Shown here: positions 12,565 to 24,559 of the stretch, one piece after another | Position numbering within the stretch: position 1 is the stretch's first letter | Layout: each line of letters opens with the position of its first letter | Origin: Metallyticus violacea | Taxonomy: Eukaryota; Arthropoda; Insecta; Mantodea; Metallyticidae | Length of the DNA stretch: 64,000 nt | Reading direction: 5' to 3' | Assembly: GCA_030762175.1 (NCBI GenBank) | Contig: CM060837.1 | Coordinates: forward strand, 8,264,001 to 8,328,000 | The notes under the pieces: generated by a model | What the model saw: only the letters and a program-made list of their open reading frames with translations | Told to the model about the DNA's origin: nothing | Databases searched by the model: none | Program-made: the position numbers and the translations under genes

Positions 12565-13019
12565 TTGAGTTGCTTGTTGTGTTATTAACATCTACTCTTA
12601 ATATGCAGTGATTTTATTATTATGTATGTAATTAAACTTAGTGTTTTAAATGACACCTCTCATGTTAACAGCAGAACACAGAAAATTTGCATATGGTGCT
12701 TTTGTGAAAACAGAATTTTGTAGAGCAATGTGTAAGCAATTTGTAGAAAAAATTCCTGGTGCTCCATTAGTGCAGGAAAACATATTCTTAAATTTAAAGG
12801 AATATGATCAATAAATACAAGGAGAAATCAAATATAATAATTTTTTTTGTAATTAATTAAAACCACATTGAATAAAAATTAGATGTTTAATTTTTCTACA
12901 TAATTTCCCGATATATAAAAACATTTTTCCCAGCAGATATGAGTCTTCGTAATTCCATTATCAAAGAAAGATTGGGCTAAATTTCCAGCCAGCTGTTCAT
13001 GAGTGCTTGCTCACACTCC
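12565..13019. other. AT-rich stretch without recognised content
   Basis: I see no gene or element here. Confidence 0.35.
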
Positions 13020-13266
13020 TTCATTACTATTGCATCACCGACCTCCCAATGCTTCTTTTAACAGTCCAAACTTATGGTAATCCAATTGCACGGAAAAAAG
13101 CCATAATCATTCCTATTAAGAAGAAAGACAAACCAGCAGGCAAGTTGGACAGTTGAACACTTATAGGTCTATATCCTTAACATCAGTATTTGCTAAAACA
13201 CCAGAGAAAATGGTCACTACAAGATTAACGTATTATCTGGAATCTCAAAGTCTCCTTACAGACCGG
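13020..13266 (+). pseudogene. Non-LTR retrotransposon reverse-transcriptase fragment
   Basis: The plus strand encodes KKAIIIPIKKKDKPAGKLD, then SLTSVFAKTPEKMVTTR-like text after a frame break, then LTYYLESQSLLTD. This is the N-terminal part of a Jockey/CR1-type reverse transcriptase ('W..A..IPI.KPGK...Y RPISLTS...K..EK'). It stops abruptly where a SINE-1 copy begins. Confidence 0.7.
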
Positions 13267-13269
13267 TCA

Positions 13270-13561
13270 GTCCTGGTGGTGTAGTGGTAACCATACTTGC
13301 CTCCTACCAAGATTGTGGATTCGATCCCAGCCAGGACCAATGGATTTTTAGGGCATAAAAATCCTAAGTATGGCTTCCTTCAGAAGAGAAGTAAAGCAGT
13401 GGGTTCCGCGTCATGCATATATGGCACAATAAAGAACCTCAAGCCTGAAAAATGAGGCCTCTGAGCAAAATTTGTTGGCTCTTTCATGCCCTGAATTGGA
13501 TGGATTGCTGATGGCATGAGATGTTAAAGAGCATCCATAAATAAACCAACTAAGAAAAAAA
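13270..13561 (+). repeat. SINE-1 copy inserted in the reverse-transcriptase relic
   Basis: It begins 'tcctggtggtgtagtggta' (A-box region) with B-box-like 'gattcgatcccagcc', followed by the SINE-1 body ('gggcataaaaatcctaag', 'cctcaagcctgaaaa', 'gcatccataaataaa'). It is more diverged than the copy at 60116. The acceptor-like ends still pair (cctgg/ccagg). Confidence 0.8.
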
Positions 13562-15639
13562 GTTCATATATACTAGAGTATGTTTATGGGAATACAATAG
13601 TAGATGTACGCAATGTTAGATTTTGGGTTCAGCATTGTAATGAAGCTGATAAACCATTCACATTGGTTGATGAATAGTGGGCTGATCACTCATTGCAGTG
13701 GCAGTACCATTCAGAACTATATTTAATACTTTCTATTTTGTTGTCATTATTGATAAGACAGTATTTTTACCTCTCCAGAATTCAGCCCATATTAAATAGT
13801 GGACAAAAACTATTGGAAAAATGGATAAATAAAAGATTATTGTGATTATAGGTTTTCTTGTTAAATAAAATAGGAAAACAAATGTAAGGAATTATTTTAT
13901 GAATGCTTTTCATATTGAATATTAAATCATATATATTTATTTGTTCAGTACTTGCAATACCTTAAAGGTTTTAAAAAACAAAAGACCCATTAATTTTGTC
14001 AAGTACTGTTTTTGGTACAGGCATTAGAATATTGAGTCAAACTAGTGTTTGCTATCTACATCACTTCATTTCTAAGTGATGGAGAGGGTTCCAGAGTCAT
14101 CGTTTATAAGATGCCATCTATCAATAGCACTCTGTGATCATTTGGCTCAGTACTGGCAACATCCACTTTATTATATGGAAAAAATGGAAAGTTTAGGGCC
14201 AAATTATGGCAGAATATATACATAAGGAACGAAATATGGTTACAGTGTTTCTAAACATGATAAGATAAACCTTATAGCAATATAGTTTGGGTTAAGCCTA
14301 CTTTTACAAAAGAAATCTTGATACTGAATGCAATTTTCATAAATTTCTACTTAATGGAAATTCATATATACTGTCTCCAGAATATAAAATATTTTATCTA
14401 CTGGAGATTTTATACTTGTTTTCACTGTGTTGATTCCTGAATACATTGGAATTGGAATCGGAATCTAATATCGGATTTACATGAATGCTTTTTTAACTAA
14501 CATAATGCATCATTTAAGTACTTTTGAAAAACTTGAAAAGAAATTTTTTAAAAATTCTGTTGGAACTCTGTGTTAGATGACAAATTAGTTAGAATTTATA
14601 TTTAACGTAATGATGTTATATTTATATTCCAATGTTCATAAGTCAATATCAACTTCGGTCTAGATTTGCGGGCATATCTTCATGTTTCAATTATCCATTA
14701 TATATGCAAGTGCACAACTGTTCATTATATTGCTGTGTATGTAAGTTATAAAATGATGTTAGATGCCTAGAGTGTTGTTTGTATGTTCAAGATTACTAGT
14801 CATTTGAATTTAATGAAGCCTTATATCCGGTGCCTCGTAGACAATTTTAAACTATTGATGGTTTTTATCGTGGTTTGTAGAGGCTCCAGATTGTTTTAGT
14901 TATCTTGTAAGAATTTGATGAACTCTTCTTCCTCATTATAAAACTTTCCTTACAGATGTGAAATAATTTTTAGTGGGTGAAAAGTAAAATTACTGAGATG
15001 TAACAAAAGGAACAGGCAATTTAGAATGGCAGCACCTATGCAGTATTTCTTGCTTGGAATAATTTCACTATATCAGAATACATTCTGCCTTGTAAACTTA
15101 CTTATATAATTTTATGAGTTATACTGTACTACTGTTACATAAATCATTTTTTTCTTTCGTCATTGATCAATACAGTTTAAGCATTTATGTATTGTACAAT
15201 GAATACATGTATTTGTTTTGAATTTTTTAGCATTATGCTATGTTATTTGAATCATATGAAATGAATCTTAGCTAACTTCAGTATTGCTGTATTAATTGCA
15301 AATAGGACCACTTACACATTAGATCTCTTAGACTTTTGCTCATAAATTTTTAAAACATTTTCATTGAATAGTGGATGCTCCATCTTTCTACTTTGAAAGA
15401 AACAAAGTGTTGTTTTCAAGGACAAATTTTGTAGTTAAAGTCTCATAAAATACTTATTATGGCATGTATAATATCAAAAGGTTAGATATGATATCTTCTC
15501 CCATATTTGCATCTACCATTCATCCGGTGTGTGTAATAAGTCATTTTCTATAAGCATCTGATAGAAATGTTATGGTACAATATTAATCCAACATATAAGG
15601 ATTATATAAAGTAGTAGCAACACATTCATCACATTACAT
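13562..15639. other. AT-rich intergenic stretch, 2 kb
   Basis: No gene, RNA or repeat could be supported. Short frames only. Confidence 0.4.
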
Positions 15640-16030
15640 AATAAGTAAAGACACTGTCATTGGTAACATTGTTCAAGGTAAGGCAGACATTTCAGTGCAC
15701 CCATTGTTGCTAATGCAGAGCTTATAGATGAGTCATTAATTAGTGTAGTAAAGAGCATTTCATTAAAGATATGTTTTCTAAATTTGAACAAGCATGGATC
15801 ATAATGGATGCAATGTGAAACAACTGCTAAAGAATATCACAAGGGACTATGGGAAGTGTTTGGCAATGATATCTTATCATGGTGGTGCAAGGTTTTCACA
15901 TTTCGGCAGAATATAATAGTGGAGGATGCATCATGTGCAGGTCACCCCAACACTGCATCAATTAATTCAATCTCTGGTAAATAGACAAACATGAGGTAGT
16001 GGCTTGAGTTATGCATGTTGAAAAACTTGC
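15640..16030 (+). pseudogene. Mariner transposase N-terminal relic
   Basis: In the plus strand 'CETTAKEYHKGLWEVFGND' and 'WWCKVFTFRQNIIVEDAS' are followed by 'AGHPNTA'. This matches the mariner pattern AAEIHREL.EVYG ... V..W...F..GR..V.DE..SGRP.T. Only the DNA-binding part remains. Confidence 0.6.
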
Positions 16031-16331
16031 TTGGATATCCGTTTGGGTGCACTGTCACCTAATTGCATCACTGATATGATGGGAAGGGAGGTATTCAGTT
16101 CCTTCATGTTCACTATCAGGAGCCCATGTGATTTGGATTTCTTCCTGAATTTAAAGAAACCTTTTAGGGAAAACATTTCCATACAAGCAATCCTTCAAGC
16201 AATAAGTTACTTGTTTACTGATATCAATGAAAATATCAAGATGCTGTATGGAAGGAATGTACTCATGCTGGTCCTAAAATAAATGGTTTCTCAGATATAA
16301 CTATTTTTACACTGTTTACACATACATACAG

Positions 16332-17530
16332 GGTGTATCAGTATAATTATTCCTGATTTTCTTATGTACATTACTTTTTCCTTAATAAAGTAAAGTACAA
16401 AAAGACTTAGTTTTCAAATTATAGCGGTATGAAGGAAAAAATAATGAATCTCAACTTGAAAAGTTATCATTTACTTTCTATGGTTACACAGTAATTTTTT
16501 TATTTGTCTAATACCAGATATTAAGAAAATGATATTGACAAACTATAGCAACTGTTCAAAATTGCAACTGCCATTGTTGCCACACAAAGTATAATGCTGC
16601 ATGATTGAATGACGAATCCTTTGAAATATCTGTAGTGGGTAACGAATATTGTCAAAAGCAAGATGAGTTTTTCATAAGCAATTGATTTAATATGATTCCA
16701 AGCACAAAAATCAACTGGAGTCATATATGGGGAACATGCCAGCTAAGCAACTGGATCTGCTCTCTCAATGCAACAATTTGGAAAATGTACATTTAAATAA
16801 TTTTGACAATTTAAGCCAAAATGTGCAGATGCACCATCATGTTGAAAGATCATGTTTCTCAAATATTAATCTAAACATCTTAATGTAGCTCCAAAAGCAT
16901 TTCCCAAGAAAAAGGCCATAAACATGTTTATTTAATCGTGCAGGCATAACATATGGCTCCACTAGAAATTTATGATCAAATCCAGCCCAAATATTTACAG
17001 AAAACGTCCACTTTCTCCACAGCTTTAGGATAAGTATCACTTCAAATGTGACTTGTGCATATTCTAAAAGCCCTCTCTTGAAAAACAGGCCTCATCTGTC
17101 TCTAGCAAATCAGATTCAGTTAATGATATGTAAATACCATTCAGCAAATTGTCTATTAGGATAATCATGTGGAATTTATGTCCATCCTCTTTGAATATGA
17201 AATGGATACTGTACACACTTAAAACTCTGCGTAAAAACATGTGACTGGTATTCATCATATGGGCAACACTAAAATGATAGTTCATGGATTATTTTCAAAT
17301 CTCTACAAAACCTGATCTTCAAAGTATAAAGTTCTCACAGTTTGATTCACTCCTGAATTTACTTTCTTTATATGGAACTGGAAGACATTTATCCATTCTT
17401 GAAAATGTTGTATGGCAAGGAATATGGCGCTGAGAATGTTGCTCCTTATAAATTTGCTTTGCCAAATTAGCATTCCTGTAAGGTGCTCCAAATGTCTTAT
17501 GCATGTCTGCAAATTTGTATACCGATGGAT
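16332..17530 (-). pseudogene. IS630/Tc1-mariner-like transposase relic
   Basis: Reading on minus from about 17500: 'NANLAKQIYKEQHSQRHIP' and 'CHTTFSRMDKCLPV' (N-terminal HTH), then 'ETDEACFSREGF' at about 17080 (first catalytic D), 'KWTFSVNIWAGFD' and 'EPYVMPARLNKHVY'. The end is 'MTPVDFCAWNHIKSIAYEK' (third catalytic block, about 16720-16670). The order is correct, with several frame breaks. 'gggtgtatcagtataatta' at 16331 looks like an outer terminal repeat; I did not find its partner. Confidence 0.75.
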
Positions 17531-17789
17531 TTTAGTACCATGAAATTAAATAAACATATATCACAGGAGATATTTAGTGACATACACAACAAACTAAATT
17601 CAATTGTTTATTATATCCATGGTAACAAGAATAGCTGAAACATACAACTTCAATTGTTTATGGTAACAAGAATCGCAGAAACATAAATGCAGCCTTAAGA
17701 TGAGTGATATGAACTCTCTTTTATATTGAAAACAAAGCATTTCTAGACACTATTTTATTTGCATGTAATCAAAGTTCTGTAAAACGCAC

Positions 17790-18790
17790 AATTATTTATT
17801 ATACGATTTATTTTTTGACATAGTCCCCTTGAAGTCCAACATTTCTCCTGGTTCTTGATTCACTAATGGAAATAGTTTTCCGTAAGGCTCTGAAAATGTT
17901 TGTTTACCTCATGTGTGACCTCTTCATTTGACTTAAATTTGTGTCCAACAAGAAGTTTTTCAGTTTCAGGAACAGATGACAGTCCAAGGGAGTGAGATCA
18001 GGTGAATTTGGAAGAATTTCAAATTGTAATTTTGTCAGTTTTTCCTGAGCCATTGCATATTTTCATGGTGAAACAATACCTTCATTTTGGCCATTTATGG
18101 AAGTTTTTTCATGAGCATTTCTTCAGCCTTTCCAAAAGTTATGCATAGTAATGGTTTTCTCCTTTTCCAATCAATCAAGAGAATCTTATTTGCATTTCAA
18201 CATATCATCTTTCCAGCAAATGCAACACATTTAGTCTATTTTGCCATGCATTTCACTGTTCAAACTTCCGTTTTGTTTCTGGTGTATAGTAGTAAATACA
18301 CATTTTGCCCATAATCACAAAACACCATAAAAATTGGTTGGTTTTTTCTTAAACATTTTTCAAGTCTGCTTATATTTGCATTCAATTTTACCTTTGCTCC
18401 AGAGTAAATAGATGCAGCACCCATCTTGAGCAAAGTTTTTTTGTGTGTAATTCGTTAAGCAAAATAAAATGAACTTAGTAAGATGCTCATAGCCTCTAAC
18501 TTGTGTACTTTCACTTATCTGTCAGCCAGAAAATATCAAGGACTTTATCAATGGTTTCTGGTCTCACAACTGAATTTTGGAGCTCCAGGATGTGATGCTT
18601 CTTCAATGCTTGAACTCATTTATTCAAAGTTGAATGTTTTCATAGGAATGGCTTGCTTCACCCAATGTAGGAAAAAACACAAATTTCCTTTGCTGTTTTC
18701 CCTTCCAGAAAAGAGAATTGAATCACACCATTTAATTTTAATATTATACATTTTTCACTGTCACTCAAAACACTAGAATGTATTGAATGT
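17790..18790 (-). pseudogene. Mariner transposase relic
   Basis: Minus-strand fragments include 'KLLVGHKFKSNEEVTHEVNK' near 17960 (C-terminal region after the third catalytic block) and, about 600 bases upstream, traces like 'GAPKFS.ETRN' near 18590-18560 that fit the linker (GRP...T). The reading frame is badly broken. Confidence 0.5.
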
Positions 18791-18799
18791 ATTTAAACA

Positions 18800-20330
18800 A
18801 CTGTCAAATAATGAATTAATATCAAATGACTTATGGCTACAGAATATTGAGGCATAGAAAGCAAATTTTATAACCACATATACAGATGTTGCTGTAGGCC
18901 TCTAGTAGTATGTGAATCAAGTTATTTATCAGACCACCTCATAACACAAAACTTAATGTAAATCAGGTACATTAAAATTCCCACTTTCAGGAGCATATAT
19001 GTTTTGAAAAAGATGATCATGAAATTATATAGCATCTTGCTCTACACATAATATTTTATATTCACTTATTAGATCACCAGTTTTGGCAAGGAAAACATTG
19101 ATATAGAGGTCCTATTTGCAAGTAAATACAATATTTAGAATTATATAAGTGAATTTACCTATAAAAACATTGAGCAAACATCATATGGTTTTAAGAACAT
19201 ATGCTTTAACCTTCAGATTGTTGCTGACATAAATTACAAAATCTAAGTAATATAATGCAATAAATTCAGATCTTAATAACATACAATAATTGTTATACTT
19301 AAAAAAATTAAAGCATTATCCAAAGGACAAATGCAGGGTAAACTTTAATATCACAAGTTAAGCAGCTTCTTTCCAAATAAAATTTACATACAAATGTTAA
19401 AATTACTTCATGTATAGTTTTCTGATTAAAAAAAATAGATGCAATAAACACTGCCAGTTTGTGTTCTTAAGGCAATGAGAAATTGTTGATATTAACAAGA
19501 TGTATAAAATAACAAAAAATACGGAATGTTAATTTTACTGTTGAACAAAACACATTAAAATATCACTATTCTCTTTGTTTACAACCCAAAGGAGGATACA
19601 TATGCTGTTTTAGGCTTCCACATGGCAAAATAGACATCTTAAATAAGTTCTAAAGACTAAGTCACTTACTAGTCGTACATGGATTCAGTTATTCATAAAA
19701 GAATAGTATCTATGAATTAGGATATGTATGTGATTAAATAAATGTAGCTAAAAATACTACACTTTAAGATAATATTATTATGTAGTTTTGCAACTATTTA
19801 AAATTCAAAATAAGATTACAGTTAGTATGTTAATAAAGAAAATTACTGTATTTCTTGTTGACCTGAGAAATGATAAATGCAAGAGAGAAATGTTTGTTTG
19901 AACTGAAAATTAAAGATACAAAGCTTAAAAACATTATAATTTTTTAACCAAATTTTTGAGGGTTCGAAAAATTTAATTCTTAGTAATTAAATTGGGATAG
20001 TGCTATTGCAAAATGCTCCAAAACTGAAAATTTTGAGCACCAACAAAATATCACAGGTGGAAAATTTTAGCTCTTGACCTTCTTGTTAGTCAAAGTTCAA
20101 GCACAAGTGTTTTATGTTAAGTGGCTATAATATAAACTTTGTTTCATGCACAATGCTATAAAAGCATTATATAAAATTATCATCAAGCTGTACAGAGTGT
20201 TATGAATAACTGCACAAATATTACGGGTTATACAGAAGTCCTAGACAATAAATTTGAGGTAGGAAACCCAAAGCCTGTGAAGTAAAATTTTCATGTTATG
20301 TAAATCCAAAATAAATGTTATCTGTTTTTT
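18800..20330. other. AT-rich intergenic stretch, 1.5 kb
   Basis: Nothing recognisable except short simple A/T runs. Confidence 0.4.
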
Positions 20331-20335
20331 TTAAT

Positions 20336-20602
20336 AGTGTTTAATGCTCATTTTTACTACTACTGAGGCACCACAGGCAGTGGACATTGCTGATAGATGA
20401 GATAAAATGATAAATTGGAAAAAGATTTTTGTTTTAAAGGAAGGAAGAATTACCAGGCTTAAGTTTAAGGTGCCTGGCTGACATTTGCTATTTATGAGGA
20501 TGTAGGAAAACCTGAAAAAAACATCAAAGAGGATAGTTCTGCCAGGAATCAAGCCTCAAACCTTCTGCTCACAAGTCCATGCCTTAACAATCTGTGTTGG
20601 TT
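20336..20602 (-). repeat. SINE-2 copy
   Basis: The tail 'gtgtttaatgctcattttt' and body 'gaggcaccacaggcagtgg', 'ttaaaggaaggaag' and 'caggaatcaagcctcaaac' (B-box region) match SINE-2, on the minus strand. It directly abuts a SINE-1 copy in the same orientation. Confidence 0.8.
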
Positions 20603-20605
20603 TGT

Positions 20606-20872
20606 TTGTTTTAAAATTTCAGATCAGCATCCCATTCAGTTCAGGGCATGAAATAACCAATCAATTTTGCTCAGAGGCCTCGTCTTTCAGGCTTGAGGTT
20701 CTTATAAATGCTGCAAATCTATGATGCAGGACCGCAGTTCTCCTTCTGAAGGAACCATACATAGGATTTTTATGCCTGAAAAAAAATCCATTGACCTTGA
20801 CCGGGATTGAACCTGTAATCTTGCATCTATGAGGCAAGTATGACTACCACAGACCACCAGCATCAACTCTCT
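20606..20872 (-). repeat. SINE-1 copy adjoining SINE-2
   Basis: On minus: head 'gtggtagtcatacttgcct' and B-box 'ggttcaatcccgg', then the body ('aaaatcctatgtatggttcc', 'cctgaaagacgaggcctctg', 'gaatgggatgctgat'). Moderately diverged. Confidence 0.8.
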
Positions 20873-22027
20873 GGGAGATAACAGCTCATGAGCAGCTTTT
20901 CAAATAACATAATAAGCATTGATAAAAATGAGAATAAATCATATGACCATACACCACTGGACAAGTTAACAGATTTAGAATGACAGCTGAAACACTCTAG
21001 CATAGTGGATGGTACCTGGCTGGATCAAAAGAAATAGAAGTAACATGGTTCAAGTCCTGAATTTGAGTTTCATTTTTTTAATCCTCTAAAATATGTACCA
21101 ATTAATTCATATGTGTTTGTGCATCATTATCGCTTATTTTGTGGGTGCATCCATTAGCACCTGATGACATTTCTTTGCCTACAGCACTTAAGATTACTAC
21201 AAGGCAATACCTTGCATAAAATAAAACTTAAGATATGCACCTTGTGTATAGAGAAATAGGAAGCCATGCATCAGTAGCTGCAGAGATTTACAGCAGATGG
21301 CATCCATACAGATCGACTTTTGAGTTTGTTGATAGATTTTTGCTAGAGTGAGAATCTTTGTTGTCTAAAAATATCACCAATGCTGTGATTTTGGAGGTCG
21401 ACAACTTGAGCAATTTCTCTAAAACCTAAGCTATTTCTTTGTTTTTTCCTTTTTTTCCATGTCTCCTGCAGTAAATACTTTCCTTTGTAATGCAGAGTCA
21501 TTTGTTTCCTTTCAAATAATTCCTATGTGCAGCAAATATTTAACAAGTGTTAATTTTATTTGATTTCTTAATCTATTAGTTCACAGAATATGTATTTCTC
21601 CCTTTAATTTTTTTATTGTTGTAATAAATGTAATTTTAATCACATAAAATACTGTTATATTTTATGTGATGCTTGATTGTATAAGTATAAAGAATAATTA
21701 AATGAATGAATTTTGTAATATAACAAATTATTGAGGAAATCACTCAAATTTCACTAATTTTGTTCCACTTAGAAAAAAGGCTGTTGTCTCATCTTCAGCA
21801 TGGTTCCACTGTCTGCTTCCCAGCGTGGTTTTAAGATGTAGCCCTCTGGATTTTATGAATATAGTGATGAGGTTACTATTGTTTGGGAGATCAAAATTAA
21901 CCAAGTTTTCCTTACTTAAATGTAAAATTGGAACTTAAACACAGTGAAGCCAATCATATTAATGGATATCATTGTATGATTAGTTGAACTACACACTCTT
22001 AAAGCTTCACTTACTTTTTATAAATGT

Positions 22028-22070
22028 ATGGAACCGGTTTCGAGAACATTTTGTTCCCATCTTCAGCCAT
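22028..22070 (-). ncRNA. Hammerhead ribozyme-like motif, minus-strand mirror copy
   Basis: Exact reverse complement of the motif at 22110-22152, lying in the left arm of the palindrome. It has the same core boxes and stems, oriented outward from the centre in the opposite direction. Confidence 0.6.
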
Positions 22071-22109
22071 GCTAAGGTTCAACTATTCAACTATTAGTTG
22101 AACCTTAGC

Positions 22110-22152
22110 ATGGCTGAAGATGGGAACAAAATGTTCTCGAAACCGGTTCCAT
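22110..22152 (+). ncRNA. Hammerhead ribozyme-like motif, type I layout
   Basis: Core box CTGAAGA (22114-22120) fits CUGANGA. Stem II is gggaac/gttctc (22122-22127 with 22133-22138, one G-U pair) with loop aaaat. The second box GAAA is 22139-22142. Stem III is the self-complementary ACCGGT (22142-22147), and T22148 would be the cleavage nucleotide (GUU triplet). Stem I is ATGG (22110-22113) with CCAT (22149-22152). A very short palindromic stem III is typical of PLE hammerheads, which are thought to work as dimers (family knowledge). One departure: an unpaired T22121 lies between the first box and stem II. Activity is unproven. Confidence 0.6.
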
Positions 22153-23158
22153 ACATTTATAAAAAGTAAGTGAAGCTTTAAGAGTGTGTAGTTCAACTAA
22201 TCATACAATGATATCCATTAACAAGTTTTCCTTGTTTTTGTTTATGAATATATTTACCCACACTGTTAATTCTATGGGTTTTTGAAGAGCTTTAAAGAGT
22301 TTTGGTTCATTTTGGAATTCATGGTTCTTTTGCCAGAAATGGTCTGCTATTGCTGATTTTTCTGTGTGTTTATATGTTACATTCCTTATATGTGGTTCCT
22401 TAAACTGTATGGTAATATTTCTTTTTGTTTTGCCTATGTATTTCACATTGCAATCTTTGCAACCAATTTCATAAATGCCTGATTGTTTTCCTGGCAGAAT
22501 TTTCGTTTGTATTGGGGTTTTTAGAAGGTTTTTTTTAAATTACATTTGTTTACTGGAGCCAAAGTGATGTTTGCCTCTTTAAAAATCTTCTGAAATTTTT
22601 GGTGTACCCAGGGGTGGAATGTAAGTTTCTTATATATATTATCTCCTTTGTAGGATTTTAATGCGGTGATATCTTTTATTTTTATTTTTTGAATGTTTCT
22701 ATTTTCTTGTTAACCAGATACATTGTACAGCCATTTTTCTGTGCTATATTTATGATTTTATGGTACTCTGATAAGTATTCTGTCTTGCTAATTGGTAGGT
22801 TGGTTAATCTGAATGTGAGACTATTGATTATGGCGAGTTTATGTTTTGGATTGTGGCTGTTGTGTTTTTACATAATTATCTGTGGGGGTATCTTTTCTGA
22901 ATAAATCAAATTCCAGATTATTGCCATTTTTTATAATTTTTATATCCAAGAAGGGATGAATTTTGTTTAAAATTTAGCTGAACATGTAGTTACTTTGAAA
23001 AGTTAAATATTTGGCATTAATTCTAACAAAAAATCCTTCTAATGAGACTTCAGCCCTGTTTCTTTGATTTTATCTATATTCATAGTGTAACATACCCTAT
23101 TTTGCCAACTGGATTTCAAAATGGCCATCACTATTTATGGTGATCAATGGCTTGCTGA

Positions 23159-23468
23159 TCCTTTTTTTTTTTTTTTTTTTTTTTTTGAGTAGTGTTTAAT
23201 GCCCATTTTTATTACTGAGGCACCACAGGCAGTGGACACTGATGATACATAAGATAAAATGATACAATGGGAAAGGATATATTTTTTCTTTTTAAGGAAG
23301 GAAACGTTCCAGGCCTAAGTTTAGGGTACCTCCCTGGCATTTGTCAGTAATGAGAACTGAGGAAAACCTAGAAAAAACCTCAATCAGGGAAGACAGTCCT
23401 GGTGGGATTCGAACCCCAGATCCCCCACTCACGAGTCTGCGCCTTAATGACTTTGGCCACCCGTGGCA
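23159..23468 (-). repeat. SINE-2 copy with poly(T) flank
   Basis: A run of about 26 T, nearly pure, sits directly before 'gtgtttaatgcccattttt', the 3' tail of SINE-2 read from the other strand, consistent with an A-rich SINE tail on minus. The body and tRNA-like head ('gattcgaaccccag', 'gccacccgtggc') are well preserved, making it one of the least diverged SINE-2 copies here. Confidence 0.85.
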
Positions 23469-24559
23469 GTGCTTTTATTTTGAATCTATGGACAAATAAT
23501 TTGGGATATGTTCCTATCTCAAATTGTCTTGAACCTCTTAAGATAGCCCATTAATTTTGTGCGGTGATATTCATTAACACCTTATATATATGTATCTAAG
23601 GTGGATATGCTAGGATCATTATTAAAGTTTTGCAGCAAGCAACAACAGACAATAAGAAAAGAAAGAAAAAAAAGAAAAAACTCACAAACATTGAATTATC
23701 TACAGAGTAGAAACATTGTCATTATGTTCTATGTTCTGCAGGTTATCTTCGATATTCACTTTTCTGGATTTCTGAGAAAGTCTTATCTAGTAAGACCTCT
23801 TTGAATCTAAACATTAAATTTATAATGCTCATTGAGGATGTCTTTTTTTATCTGTTAATGAGCTATGTCTGATGGTTTACATTTTCAGTAGTACTGGAGT
23901 ATAGCGCTTTATAGAACTTCTCTATAGTTCTGTTGTGTACAAGCATTTTTTAATTTACAGAAATTATTTTATTTGCTAAAATATGAGAAGTTCTTGGAAT
24001 GATCTACAATGTTCGATTTTGCAATAAAAGTCTATATATATTTTGAAATGGTGGATAGGTTATTAGCACCAGTGCATTCACATTATTTTCTAATAATATT
24101 TACATTCAATCACCCTTTATTATTTACATAAGTTTAAATGTTTTACTTATGGATTACAAATGAAAGCTTCGCCAATTATTCAACTGCCCTATAACACTTT
24201 CTGCCATCAGTAATAAATTCATACTGAAGTATAGAATGACCCTGCTCACAATGCATACATATTCATGACAACCAGTGTAGTGTTACAGGTCATTTGGCTA
24301 GCTTCGCATTGATCATTCTCCTCCTTTGGCTATGTTATTTGCTATTGCTCAGTTTCTATGCTGAAAAGATTTGACCTTGAGATGTCTGCCATAGGATACT
24401 CTGCCATTATTTTCATTTGTTTCCAAGTGAACTACTGTGCTGAAATGTGGTCATGAAAACTTGAAATGTGACCCAAATAGGGAACACCCAGAATATGCCT
24501 TCATACCAAAACTTGTGGAAAACTTGTATGATATGATACTAAGAACCACTAACTAAAAG

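Larger units (their letters stand above)
21914..22221. mobile_element. Palindromic hammerhead-bearing retroelement, intact copy
   Basis: A 308 bp insertion in the PLE GIY-YIG region, flanked by a 12 bp direct duplication (caagttttcctt at 21902-21913 and 22222-22233). It starts 'acttaaatgtaaaattgg' and 'cagtgaagccaatcatat'. It then consists of two perfectly complementary arms, 21960-22085 and 22095-22220 (126 bp each), around a 9 bp centre. Each arm carries a hammerhead-like fold, so both strands have one. No coding capacity. The duplication length and PLE association point to target-primed integration by PLE enzymes (inference). Confidence 0.85.
21715..23000 (-). mobile_element. Penelope-like element relic with GIY-YIG domain
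   Basis: Minus strand, 5' to 3'. The end of a reverse transcriptase reads 'HPFLDIKIIKNGNNLEFDLF' then 'RKDTPTDNYV' (about 22960-22860). Farther on, 'LKSYKGDNIYKKLTFHPWVH' leads into the endonuclease 'GKQSGIYEIGCKDCNVKYIG' (about 22490-22430), which holds both the GIY and YIG motifs, then 'KTKRNI' and 'EKSAIADHFWQKNHEFQNEP'. PLEs are retroelements with this RT plus GIY-YIG arrangement. The frame has stops upstream of the endonuclease. The last codons are interrupted by the insertion 21914-22221 and resume ('LVNFDLPNNSN') at 21905-21880. The end near 21715-21850 is a degraded terminal repeat like that at 60433-60573. Confidence 0.85.
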
